Shown here one piece after another: positions 45,696-53,369 of a stretch of DNA of 64,000 nt. Numbering within the stretch: the stretch's first letter is position 1; the number at the start of each line of letters is the position of its first letter. A program made the position numbers and the translations under genes. The notes under the pieces were generated by a model. It saw only the letters and a program-made list of their open reading frames with translations. It had not been told where the DNA came from and did no database searches. The stretch is from an uncultured Bacteroidota bacterium (GTDB taxonomy: Bacteria > Bacteroidota > Bacteroidia > Chitinophagales > Chitinophagaceae): assembly GCA_903835005.1 (NCBI GenBank), contig CAILLK010000128.1:1-64000 (forward strand), in the 5' to 3' direction.

Positions 45696-45878
45696 ATGAT
45701 CAGAAACAAAAACAAGAATGCAGATAATCCGAAGATTCCGGAAAATGCGTCAAGTTTTTCGAATGAAATACCATCAGGCAGCGCTGCCCGTTTTAAAGGA
45801 ATATTAACCAAGGAAGAAGCTGGGAGTTACCATGAATATTTGAAACAAGCCCGCAATGAGTGGGGCAAAATTATTTAG
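45696..45878 (+). CDS. Small antitoxin-like protein without a toxin partner
   Basis: 60 residues. The C-terminal half, ARFKGILTKEEAGSYHEYL followed by KQARNEWGKII, resembles the tails of small Bacteroidota antitoxins that precede PIN-domain toxins (short R-F-x-G-I-L block, then a charged helix ending R-N-E-W). No PIN or other toxin gene follows: the next frame is the rRNA methyltransferase. It is either an orphan antitoxin, a remnant, or an unrelated small protein. The family likeness is from memory and unverified. Confidence 0.45.
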   Translation: MIRNKNKNADNPKIPENASSFSNEIPSGSAARFKGILTKEEAGSYHEYLKQARNEWGKII

Positions 45879-45913
45879 TTATAATTACCAGCATTTATTT
45901 TACAATCTTATAT

Positions 45914-45946
45914 AGATTTGTCAACTTTTTAAAAGTTGACAAATCT
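45914..45946. promoter_or_regulatory. 33-bp perfect palindrome upstream of the RlmK-like gene
   Basis: Arms AGATTTGTCAACTTTT and its exact complement, 16 bp each, around a single T. The left arm overlaps a perfect -7 element TAGATTTG (45913-45920). It could be an operator, a terminator-like hairpin or a member of a dispersed palindromic repeat family. Confidence 0.75.
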
Positions 45947-46005
45947 TGCAACTCGCCACTAAACAATAATTAAATCCATTGATCTTGCCCGAATCCAAAC
46001 TCCCC

Positions 46006-46932
46006 ATGTTTCAAAACCGCCTCACTAAAGTGTACAAGCACTTCAGCAAGCTGGCGCGCCGTCAGGAAATATCGTGCTACCGGTTTTATGATCACGACCT
46101 GCCGGAATTTCCTTTTGCCATAGACTGGTACAATGGCGTGGTACATGCAGCTGAGTATAAGCGCCGGCATGGCATGGAGGATGAAGAACATGATGCCTGG
46201 CTGCTAAGCTGTAAGGAGGTGCTGGCCACTGTGCTTGAAATTGCCCCTGAAAATATCTTTATGAAGGTGCGGCAACGCAAAGCAGGCAGGCAGGGGCAGT
46301 ATGAAAAGTTTGATGAGCAGAAGGTGGAAAAGATTGTGCCTGAAGGTGGCTTGAGTTTTATAATCAATCTTACAGATTATCTTGATACCGGTTTGTTTCT
46401 CGATCACCGCATAACCAGGGGAATGGTTAAGGAAGAAGCCAAAGGGCTCAATGTACTCAACCTGTTTTGCTATACAGGCTCCTTCAGTGTGTATGCCGCT
46501 GCGGGCGGGGCAAGTACGGTAACTTCGGTAGACCTCTCGAAGACATACCTCAACTGGGCTAAACGCAATATGCAATACAACAAGCTGTATAAAGATACGC
46601 AGCACGATTTCATTCATGGAGATGTGATAGAGTGGCTGGAGTATATGCCATCTGACGCCTATGATCTCATCATCTGCGACCCACCAACATTCAGTAACAG
46701 CAAGCGGATGGAGGATAACTTTGATGTGCAGCGGGATCATGTGTTCCTGCTCAAAAAACTGCTGAAGGGCCTCACAGATGGCGGCAAAATATATTTCAGC
46801 AATAACTACCGCGATTTTGTGCTGGACAGGGATAGCATACCCGCACTGACGGTTAAGGATATTACAGGCATTACAACTCCATTCGATTTTCAGGGGAAAC
46901 TGAACAGGAAGTGCTATTTGATTGAAAAGTAA
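46006..46932 (+). CDS. rlmK: Stand-alone RlmK-type 23S rRNA (guanine-N7) methyltransferase
   Basis: 308 residues from the ATG at 46006; the frame extends to a TTG at 45979, but family proteins begin MFQNRL. The sequence follows the C-terminal half of E. coli RlmL (RlmKL): a PUA-like/EEHEAD-type N-terminal part (CYRFYDHDLPEFPFAID), VKVRQRKAGRQGQYEK-type loop, NLTDYLDTGLFLDHR, SAM motif I VLNLFCYTGSFSVYAA, motif IV ICDPPTFSNSKRMEDNFDVQRDH and FSNNYRDF. That half makes 7-methylguanosine at position 2069 of 23S rRNA. The N-terminal RlmL half (m2G) is missing here. Confidence 0.88.
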   Translation: MFQNRLTKVYKHFSKLARRQEISCYRFYDHDLPEFPFAIDWYNGVVHAAEYKRRHGMEDEEHDAWLLSCKEVLATVLEIAPENIFMKVRQRKAGRQGQYEKFDEQKVEKIVPEGGLSFIINLTDYLDTGLFLDHRITRGMVKEEAKGLNVLNLFCYTGSFSVYAAAGGASTVTSVDLSKTYLNWAKRNMQYNKLYKDTQHDFIHGDVIEWLEYMPSDAYDLIICDPPTFSNSKRMEDNFDVQRDHVFLLKKLLKGLTDGGKIYFSNNYRDFVLDRDSIPALTVKDITGITTPFDFQGKLNRKCYLIEK

Positions 46933-46937
46933 GGCGG

Positions 46938-47325
46938 CTATTTACCCTTATTTTGATGTTGATTTTCTTCCTGTTTCTTTTTGATTTCCTCACTAACCCA
47001 GGCAGAATCATGAGGGGTCATAGTGCTGTCTGCAGCATACAAAACGACCTCATTTGAAACACTAGTTTTTATTAGACCTCTGGCTGAAAAAAATTGCTTA
47101 TCTGTTCCCGGATAATGCCAGAATCCGATTTGTCATGCAGTCATGATTTTGTTTATACTCTTGTTCTATCTGTTGCAGTTGCATATAAGGTAACGCCTGC
47201 TGTCGTACCATTTGTTTCATCCAGTTATATAAAACCGAAACCTCCTTATGGTAATTTTGTACGTTCTCTGCAATAGAATATACAGAAAACAGTGTTATGA
47301 GAAAAGGCAGGGTTACTGATTTCAT
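46938..47325 (-). pseudogene. Frameshifted gene for a small exported protein
   Basis: From the ATG at 47325 the frame gives a signal-peptide-like start (KSVTLPFLITLFSVYSIAE) and 75 residues, then a stop at 47098. A second frame, shifted by +1, takes over near 47131-47136 and continues with IGFWHYPGTDKQFFSARGL, then about 45 more residues rich in Lys, Glu and Gln to a TAG at 46938. The join looks like one extra base near 47133. Joined, the product would be about 128 residues. It is either a true pseudogene or a sequencing error. No family is recognised. It converges on the methyltransferase gene, 5 bases away. Confidence 0.65.
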
Positions 47326-47351
47326 ATAATAGGGAATTTTCGGATTAATGC

Positions 47352-47450
47352 ATAGAAGAGGCTATCTGTTTGTAGCACTTGGATTTACAAAACGAGGCAT
47401 GCCCCGTAGGTGGCTATCCAGCCCGCGAATATGCTCATTTGAAATCCAAT
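47352..47450. repeat. Dispersed repeat, class 2, copy 1
   Basis: Shares GAGGCTATCTGTTTGTAG, then TTGGAT, AAAACGA and GCCCCGTAGG, GGCTATCC and CCCGCGAAT with the stretch at 48850-48940, in the same order and spacing. Not coding. Confidence 0.7.
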
Positions 47451-47555
47451 CGTCCCTAATCCTTTCTATAATTATCACAGCCATCTACGCCAATTATTTT
47501 GACATTCAATCAATTATCAAATAAATACAAGAAAATACAAAATTATTTCCTTTTT

Positions 47556-47576
47556 ATTTGGATATTATATCCAAAT
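47556..47576. promoter_or_regulatory. 21-bp palindrome, probable operator
   Basis: ATTTGGATAT, one T, ATATCCAAAT: perfect 10-bp arms, about 110 bases before the terminase-like gene. Confidence 0.6.
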
Positions 47577-47631
47577 TGCATAATTTTACAGCCATTTATT
47601 TTGGAAAACATAATTCTTCATATTGAAATAA

Positions 47632-47678
47632 ACTAACTACTAAATACTTTAGACTAACTACTAACACTAACTACTAAA
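47632..47678 (+). repeat. Three 13-bp direct repeats before the terminase-like gene
   Basis: ACTAACTACTAAA at 47632, ACTAACTACTAAC at 47653 and ACTAACTACTAAA at 47666; the last ends 10 bases before the ATG. Possible iterated protein-binding site. Confidence 0.7.
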
Positions 47679-47688
47679 GACTGAAAAA

Positions 47689-48477
47689 ATGAAACACGAA
47701 CAAATGCTGCAAGCCGAGGCCCTCTACATGCAGACCAGCCTCGCCAAATCCGAAATCGCCGATCAACTCAACATCAGCCGAACCACGCTCTACACTTGGG
47801 CGCAGGAAAACGACTGGGACCGACTTAAATCAAATTCCAGGAATATGCCAACGCTTATAGCCGAGAACATGTACATCCTCCTCGGCCATAAGCTCAATAG
47901 TGTGCTGGCAGCCTGCAATATGGGTAAAATCGTCCCGCTCAACGATCTGAGCATGATCTGTAAACTCACTAATGCTGTTCATAAGCACACCAACCGCAGC
48001 ACTATCAATGAAACCATGGAGCTCCGGATGCATTTCATGGACTATGTCAAGGCCCATGAGCCTGCCATGGTCGCCGCTGTGCAGCCACTCATTGATGGCT
48101 TTATCCGCTCCCGCACCAAAACCAAACCCGGAAAACCAGCTATGGGATATCTGCCGGTAAAAACCCAATCACCCAATAAAACACCCAATGATCAGGAAAT
48201 GCTGCAGGTTATTGACGATATCAAAGCCCGTTCTCAAAACAGGCTGGCAGGACAACAGGCAGGCAATATAACAGAGCAGCCGGAAGACCTCGGAGCAATA
48301 AATAAATTCCGGGATCTGGCCGAACAATACTTGACAGAACATCCCGAAATCACCAGCACACCCGAACCCCAAATTCCCAAACATTCAAACAACAATCCCG
48401 GCAACCTCAATCGTGCACAACGACGCGAACTCGAAAGAATAGCCAAAAAGAAAAACCAGCAGAAACAGGCCGCATAA
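47689..48477 (+). CDS. Orphan HTH protein, phage terminase small-subunit-like
   Basis: 262 residues. Residues 8-50 are a helix-turn-helix of the terminase gpP/small-subunit type: EALYMQTSLAKSEIADQLNI followed by SRTTLYTWAQENDWDRLK. The middle (60-140) is helical; residues 145-225 are Pro/Gln/Asn-rich, and the end is strongly basic (RAQRRELERIAKKKNQQ). No large terminase, portal, capsid or integrase gene lies nearby, so it is not part of a visible prophage. It may be a domesticated DNA-binding protein. An operator-like palindrome and three 13-bp repeats precede it, and structured repeats follow. Confidence 0.7.
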   Translation: MKHEQMLQAEALYMQTSLAKSEIADQLNISRTTLYTWAQENDWDRLKSNSRNMPTLIAENMYILLGHKLNSVLAACNMGKIVPLNDLSMICKLTNAVHKHTNRSTINETMELRMHFMDYVKAHEPAMVAAVQPLIDGFIRSRTKTKPGKPAMGYLPVKTQSPNKTPNDQEMLQVIDDIKARSQNRLAGQQAGNITEQPEDLGAINKFRDLAEQYLTEHPEITSTPEPQIPKHSNNNPGNLNRAQRRELERIAKKKNQQKQAA

Positions 48478-48680
48478 TCCAGATGCGCCTGCCTTATAAT
48501 GCCCTGAAGGGCAATTTCATTAAGTTCAGAACTCCTGATTTCTCGCAGTTTGTATTGCAGCATTTTTTGTTGAAAATAGGGATGAAGTCAAATGAGCTTG
48601 ATGCCGTATTCCCCCTTGCCGCGAGGGTTTTGTGGGTGTGCAAAAGTCTATCCTGGTTTTCCATCGGGAGGGGCAAGGGG

Positions 48681-48826
48681 CAATGTCATTTGGTTAAGAA
48701 AGCCCGAAAGCGCTTTAAGGTGAATAGCCGGTGGTGAAACCACCGGTAATCTGTCCTGATTGCCGACCCCATAGCGGGTCGAATGTAAGTTTGGAAACGC
48801 TAAAAAACCTTAGCTAAACGGCATTG
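48681..48826. repeat. 146-bp structured repeat, copy A
   Basis: Starts CAATGTCATTTGGTTAAG and ends with a sequence that pairs with it (differences are transitions only, so G-U pairs keep the stem). Inside are three hairpins: AAAGCCC...GCTTT, CCGGTGG...CCACCGG and CGACCC...GGGTCG. Nearly identical to 48941-49086. Confidence 0.85.
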
Positions 48827-48849
48827 TATTGTGAAGTAAGTGCTGCCTC

Positions 48850-48940
48850 GTAGAGGCTATCTGTTTGTAGAATTTGGATAGATAAAACGATGGATGCCCC
48901 GTAGGCGGCTATCCTACCCGCGAATAGGTCATTTATAATC
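48850..48940. repeat. Dispersed repeat, class 2, copy 2
   Basis: Matches the repeat at 47352-47450 in order and spacing of its blocks. Lies exactly between the two 146-bp elements. Confidence 0.7.
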
Positions 48941-49086
48941 CAATGTCATTCAGTTAAAAAAGCCCGAAAGGGCTTTAATGTGAATAGCCGGTGGTTTCAC
49001 CACCGGTAATCTGTCGTAATTGCCGACCCCATAGCGGGTCGAATGTAAGTTTGGAAACGCTAAAAATCCTTAACCAAACGACATTG
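48941..49086. repeat. 146-bp structured repeat, copy B
   Basis: Same length and hairpins as copy A; the hairpin loops and one stem differ (GGTGAAACC versus GGTTTCACC), which conserves pairing. Terminal pairing CAATGTC...GACATTG is kept. Confidence 0.85.
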
Positions 49087-49476
49087 GGCAAGGGGGATGT
49101 AACTATTTTAATATTTTAGTAGTTCCAATCCGCAAATAATTGTTCAAAGCTGAGGAAAGGGCAAGGATTTCTGAAGTTAAGGATTATTGAAAACTCAAGC
49201 AGCGCTGAAAGAGCGAAATCTAATAGCCGTGGGTGGCGCGCACGGTATATAATGTTGTACTGGCAAGCTCTGGCCGCATGCTGCCTTTGCTTTAGCGGTG
49301 GCGCAAGGGGCGAAATATCTGGCAACAACCTTCAAGTAGAAGACATCCCTATAAATCTGATTGCTTTTGATCGGGTAAAATAAATGGTACACTGTTCAGA
49401 ATTTGTTCACTTTTAAAAACCCAATCCTTTGATAATCACTAAAACAATGTCCAATTTTTTTACGTTAAATAAACAA

Positions 49477-50223
49477 TCAATAATACTCAATCTTTCGTTC
49501 AGTGATCATTACCGGCTTCCCGTTTTCATAAGTCGTCTCCTTCAGCCAGTTGCCTGCCTTATCGGGATTTTCATAGCTGTAGGTAAGCTTATGATCCAGC
49601 GATCCGTCAGCCTTGTAGTAGTCCAGCTCTGTCTCTTCACCATTGTCGTTATAGATATAGGTTATCCTGAATTCAAGCTTCCCGTTATGATCAAAATAAT
49701 GCTCTTCAAGTATCTTGCCGCTGGCATCCACTTTATTCACCACCCTGAATTCCAGGCTGTCGTCTTCATAATAACTGGCAAACTCCACCTGGTGGCCTTC
49801 GCTGTTATATTTAAACTTATGCTTGTTCACCAGGTTGCCTTCCAGGTCATAATCATCCTGCTCCACCTGGTTGCCCTGTGCATCGTATGCATAGGTGCTT
49901 TTTGTGCCCTGGGCATTATCGCTTACGGTTTCAATACCGGTTACGCGCTTGCCTGCATTATCATAGGTATAGCTCATCTTGCTGTCTACAATGCTGTCGG
50001 CGGTATAGTATACCGATTCGGTTTCATTGCCGCCTTCATCATACCGGAACAGAACGGTATTGTCAAGCCTCTTCTGCTCAACACCTTTCTTTACCTGCAC
50101 CTTATATTCTGTTTCAAGTATAGACTTCACTTTACCCTTCCAGTCGTTCTTAGGCGCAGCATAAAGCACCCTGCCGTAAGTAGCAAGTGTGATGAATATA
50201 AACGCTGTTATCAATAATTTCAT
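49477..50223 (-). CDS. Exported protein with YD/RHS-like repeats
   Basis: 248 residues with a Sec signal (about 1-22). From residue 55 it is built of short repeats with the pattern Y-x-Y-[DN]-x-x-G: FRYDEGGNETES, YTYDNAGKRVTG, YAYDAQGNQVEQ, FKYNSEGHQVEF, YIYNDNGEETEL. These are YD-type beta-hairpin repeats as in RHS proteins, but without an RHS core or toxin. About seven repeats. Function unknown; probably periplasmic or surface-located. It lies 60 bases downstream of the His-rich membrane gene on the same strand. Confidence 0.75.
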   Translation of the reverse strand: MKLLITAFIFITLATYGRVLYAAPKNDWKGKVKSILETEYKVQVKKGVEQKRLDNTVLFRYDEGGNETESVYYTADSIVDSKMSYTYDNAGKRVTGIETVSDNAQGTKSTYAYDAQGNQVEQDDYDLEGNLVNKHKFKYNSEGHQVEFASYYEDDSLEFRVVNKVDASGKILEEHYFDHNGKLEFRITYIYNDNGEETELDYYKADGSLDHKLTYSYENPDKAGNWLKETTYENGKPVMITERKIEYY

Positions 50224-50283
50224 AAACTATGATTTGTGTATAGTAACCCTGTTTTTATAGTAACTGCAAAAAGGCTGAAAGCC

Positions 50284-50841
50284 TTACAGAATAGCGATCA
50301 GAGCTGCAAGTGCTACGATTTCAACTATTCCAATGATCAGCCCGGCTGTGGCCAGCCGCCTGCGGTGCCCCCTGTTCATACCTATAAGGCCGAACACCAC
50401 CCCCAGCGCCGAAAAAAGAAAAATGGGTATCAGTCCCAGCACATCAAAAATTACAGACCAGCCTGCATAATCGGTACCCCACCACCAGGTATCATGGTAG
50501 GTATGATAATGATGGTGGTAATGGTGGTAATGCTCGGCATAATGATGGTAATGCCCGCGCGGCGAATGATAGGAATGATGCGAGTGCCCGCCATGATAAT
50601 GGCCTCCGCTATGATGGTGACCACCGCCGTGGTGCCCTCCGTGCCCGGCTGCTGCGTCATCCTCATCAGCAGCATCAGCTGTTGCCGTGTTCTGGCCATC
50701 GCCCGTTGGCACCACATTACATTCCGTATGCCTGGCATGGGGTGGCAATGCAGCATAGGTCTGCACACTTACAGCAGTTGCAATAGTGAGTACCATCAGC
50801 CATACAATATAGTTTTTAGGTATTATGTGGTATTTATTCAT
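50284..50841 (-). CDS. His-rich membrane protein with C-terminal DUF4190-like helices
   Basis: 185 residues. An N-terminal hydrophobic segment (about 12-31) is a signal or anchor. Residues 65-120 are extreme in His and Gly/Tyr (GHGGHHGGGHHHSGGHYHGG and beyond, over 25 His), a likely metal-binding or buffering stretch. The C terminus has two membrane helices, IPIFLFSALGVVFGLIGM and AGLIIGIVEIVALAALIAIL, with a basic turn NRGHRRR, like the DUF4190 module. A role in handling Zn, Ni or Cu is inferred from composition only. Confidence 0.65.
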   Translation of the reverse strand: MNKYHIIPKNYIVWLMVLTIATAVSVQTYAALPPHARHTECNVVPTGDGQNTATADAADEDDAAAGHGGHHGGGHHHSGGHYHGGHSHHSYHSPRGHYHHYAEHYHHYHHHYHTYHDTWWWGTDYAGWSVIFDVLGLIPIFLFSALGVVFGLIGMNRGHRRRLATAGLIIGIVEIVALAALIAIL

Positions 50842-51169
50842 TCAGGAAATTTCAGTGGTGCAATTATAATAAAAAATAAATACAATAAATAAAATAACTC
50901 CGAATGGGTGCAGTTCAAATTTTCGCATAAACATTTCCATAATAGCAAATGAGATTAAAGCCCAACGGGCTTAAACTTGAATAGCCCTGGGTGAAACCCC
51001 GGGAGATTGTCATAGGGTTTTATGGCAACCCTGAAAGGGTTGAATAGGATATGTGGAGCGAAGATTTGAAATGCCCCCCTCCGAATGCCTTAATTTCCAC
51101 CTGAATCAGTATTTCAATTAGTGATAAATTCTGGCATGGTATTTGATGATGAAATATAGAAATTCCGGC
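50842..51169. other. Intergenic stretch with degenerate structured repeat
   Basis: No gene seen. Around 50953-51050 AAAGCCCAACGGGCTT, TAGCCCTGGGTGAAACC and CAACCCTGAAAGGGTTG form hairpins in the same order as in the 146-bp elements, so this is probably a diverged member of that family. Confidence 0.5.
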
Positions 51170-51646
51170 ATGAAATACAAGCACTTCATCTTCCTTGCTT
51201 TGTTGTTCCTTTGGTTCAATGCTTGCAAGCGGCAGTGCACTACCATATTTCTGAACAGGGGTTTGCTGGCAACATATGACTCCCTTACCGACTCAACCGC
51301 TTTCATTGTAAAATGTGTAAAAGGCACCAACTTTTCAAAAGTAAAGGATACCACAACCACACCTATTTATGCAGCTAACCCGGGAGTCAATAACTATGCC
51401 CCGATTGGCTACGACTTCTCAGATGCAGCTTACGACTACCTGGTTACAATTTTGCCGTCGGGAAGAGTTTACAAAATAACCAACATCCATTATGGTGAAG
51501 AAAAAGCCAATGAGGGTTGCGGAGGCAGCAACTGGACCAGTTGTTCTTATGGGTATTCTGTAAATGGAACTGTTTATTTCACAGGAGCGGCATCGCACGA
51601 TGACAATAATTCAGGCTCGGGCTCTGTCTCGTTATCGATACAGTGA
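51170..51646 (+). CDS. Lipoprotein of unknown function
   Basis: 158 residues. The ATG at 51170 is preferred over an earlier one at 51143 because it leads directly into a lipoprotein signal (HFIFLALLFLWFNAC). The mature part has six further Cys, including KRQC, GCGG and SCSYGY, and a Ser/Gly-rich tail. No family is recognised; probably surface- or periplasm-facing. Confidence 0.6.
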   Translation: MKYKHFIFLALLFLWFNACKRQCTTIFLNRGLLATYDSLTDSTAFIVKCVKGTNFSKVKDTTTTPIYAANPGVNNYAPIGYDFSDAAYDYLVTILPSGRVYKITNIHYGEEKANEGCGGSNWTSCSYGYSVNGTVYFTGAASHDDNNSGSGSVSLSIQ

Positions 51647-51877
51647 CCTTTTACAAGGGGCTAATTTAAAAGATGGCATTAAAATTAGTAACTTTCATTT
51701 TGACGTTTATTACACAAACTGATAACTTTAAAGATGGAAAATTTCTGATAGTATAGTTTTAATTTTCAGTAACACACTATTTTTATTTTTTTCACACCAG
51801 AAAATTCCTTTAGCTTTATCCTTTGAAAAATCCCGGCCCCCTCAGCCGAAATAATTCAATCACTACAACAAAAAAAA

Positions 51878-52063
51878 ATGTCCACAAGGAAAAGAATAGC
51901 CAGCAAAGTACCGCTTTACAAGCTACCCAAAAAACAGGAAGAGCAGGAAGAAATGGATTTGAAAAAAGTAAGGGCAGCCATGCTTAAAGAACTGGATGAA
52001 AACAGGAAAAAGCTCAACGAATGGTATGACACCGAGATGGATAAAAACCTGAAGAAAGCTTAG
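51878..52063 (+). CDS. Small highly charged helical protein
   Basis: 61 residues, about half Lys, Arg, Glu or Asp, predicted as a single long helix after a basic start (STRKRIASKVPLYKLPKK). There is no signal or membrane part. It could be a small nucleic-acid- or ribosome-associated protein, but nothing in it is diagnostic. Confidence 0.5.
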   Translation: MSTRKRIASKVPLYKLPKKQEEQEEMDLKKVRAAMLKELDENRKKLNEWYDTEMDKNLKKA

Positions 52064-52147
52064 TCGCACTGCCCATAAGCGCCTCATTTTTGGTTAAGCC
52101 AATCAGGTTGAAAGAAATTAAAAATGGTTGCGGAGGGTGGCTTAAAG

Positions 52148-53236
52148 TTATCGCGCATCAAAATCTATAACTACCCGCTCGGTCCTTGGGTGGCTCTGGC
52201 AGGTAAGCACATATCCTTGCTGCACTTCATGTTCATCAAGGGCATAATTTACTTCCATTTCCACCTCGCCTTCCATCACTTTGGCGCGGCAGGTGCAGCA
52301 CACTCCGCCCTTGCAGGCATATGGCAGGTCGGCCCCGCTTTTTAAGGCGGCATCCAGTATACTTTCGCCGTTAAAGGGCACGTCCATATCAAAGGTCACA
52401 CCATCCAGTGTAATGCTCACCTTGCATTTATGTTCTCCGCTGTCTTTATGCCCTTCCACCCATTTTTCGTGGGTCTCCTTGGGCTGGTCGGGAGAGGTAA
52501 ACAGTTCGATATGCACATTTGCCTGGGGCATACCCAGATCAATCAATTGCTGGCGCACGGAAAGTATCATTTCTTCAGGCCCGCATATAAAAGCCTCATC
52601 AGTATTTTGAATGTCAATCAGCGATTTGCAGAATTCAGCCACTTTTGGCGCATCTATACGGCCGTTCAGCAAGGGTATATCCATATATTCCCGGCTGATG
52701 ATGTGGTGAACCCTAAGGCGCAGCATATATTTATTCTTCATGGCCTCAATAGCTTCCCTGAAGATGATGCTGTTCTTGCTTTTGTTGCCATACACCAGTG
52801 TAAAACAACTGTCCGGTTCTTCTTCCAGCACTGTTTTCATGATGCTCATAACGGGTGTAATACCACTACCCGCCACAAAAGCCAGATACTCTCTGTGCCC
52901 GGCCTTTTTATGCTTAATCACAAAATTACCCATAGGGGGCATCACTTCAAGCACATCGCCTTTCTGCAGCTTCTCGTTGGCATGTGTCGAAAACTTACCC
53001 TGTTCTACTTTTTTTATGGCTACCCGCAATTCATTTTCGCCCTTGCTCGAGCAGATAGAATAAGACCTGCGGATTTCAGCGCCATCCACATTATGACGAA
53101 AAGTAACATACTGGCCCGGCACGAACCTGAATTTTTCAGCCAGTTCAGCCGGAACCTCCAGCGATACCGATACACAGTCAGCCGTTTCCTGGCGAACATC
53201 CTTAACTTTCAGCGGGTAAAATTGCAGCAAAGACAT
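52148..53236 (-). CDS. paaE: PaaE-like ferredoxin-NAD(P)H reductase with C-terminal 2Fe-2S domain
   Basis: 362 residues from the ATG at 53236 (the frame begins earlier with a TTG). FAD domain: FRFVPGQYVTFRHNV and RRSYSICSS (the R-x-Y-S flavin motif). NAD(P) domain: FVAGSGITPVMSIMKTVL, FICGPEEMI. Plant-type ferredoxin domain near 300-345: ACKGGVCCTCRAK, with the last Cys in VLTCQSHP. This is the layout of the phenylacetyl-CoA epoxidase reductase, which feeds electrons to PaaA. The oxygenase genes paaABCD are not in the window, so it may serve another oxygenase. The symbol is tentative. Confidence 0.8.
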   Translation of the reverse strand: MSLLQFYPLKVKDVRQETADCVSVSLEVPAELAEKFRFVPGQYVTFRHNVDGAEIRRSYSICSSKGENELRVAIKKVEQGKFSTHANEKLQKGDVLEVMPPMGNFVIKHKKAGHREYLAFVAGSGITPVMSIMKTVLEEEPDSCFTLVYGNKSKNSIIFREAIEAMKNKYMLRLRVHHIISREYMDIPLLNGRIDAPKVAEFCKSLIDIQNTDEAFICGPEEMILSVRQQLIDLGMPQANVHIELFTSPDQPKETHEKWVEGHKDSGEHKCKVSITLDGVTFDMDVPFNGESILDAALKSGADLPYACKGGVCCTCRAKVMEGEVEMEVNYALDEHEVQQGYVLTCQSHPRTERVVIDFDAR

Positions 53237-53369
53237 AAATGATGGCAAATGTAAGAAAAACAAAACCCTTCTGGAAAAAGAGTATCGATTATCCTATAAT
53301 GATTATTTAAATATATATAATAACACTGTTTTCCTGTAAGAATTATAAAAATCACTCCTGTTACTAATG

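Larger units (their letters stand above)
47326..47688. other. Control region of the terminase-like gene plus a dispersed repeat
   Basis: No gene. It holds one copy of a roughly 95-bp dispersed repeat (about 47352-47450), a 21-bp palindrome (47556-47576) and three iterated 13-bp repeats (47632-47678), all listed separately. Confidence 0.65.
48478..49476. other. Repeat-rich gene-free kilobase
   Basis: No credible gene on either strand. It contains two 146-bp direct copies of a structured repeat (48681-48826, 48941-49086), a class 2 dispersed repeat between them (48850-48940) and, near 49222-49240, a further GCCGTGGGTGG hairpin that looks like a degenerate relative. Confidence 0.65.

Noticed and set aside
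48483-48737. 84-codon frame after the terminase-like gene
   Set aside because: It runs into the 146-bp structured repeat and has no protein-like features.
49429-50217. 262-codon plus-strand frame opposite the YD-repeat gene
   Set aside because: Antisense shadow. The minus strand has a signal peptide and regular YD repeats; this frame has only hydrophobic low-complexity sequence.
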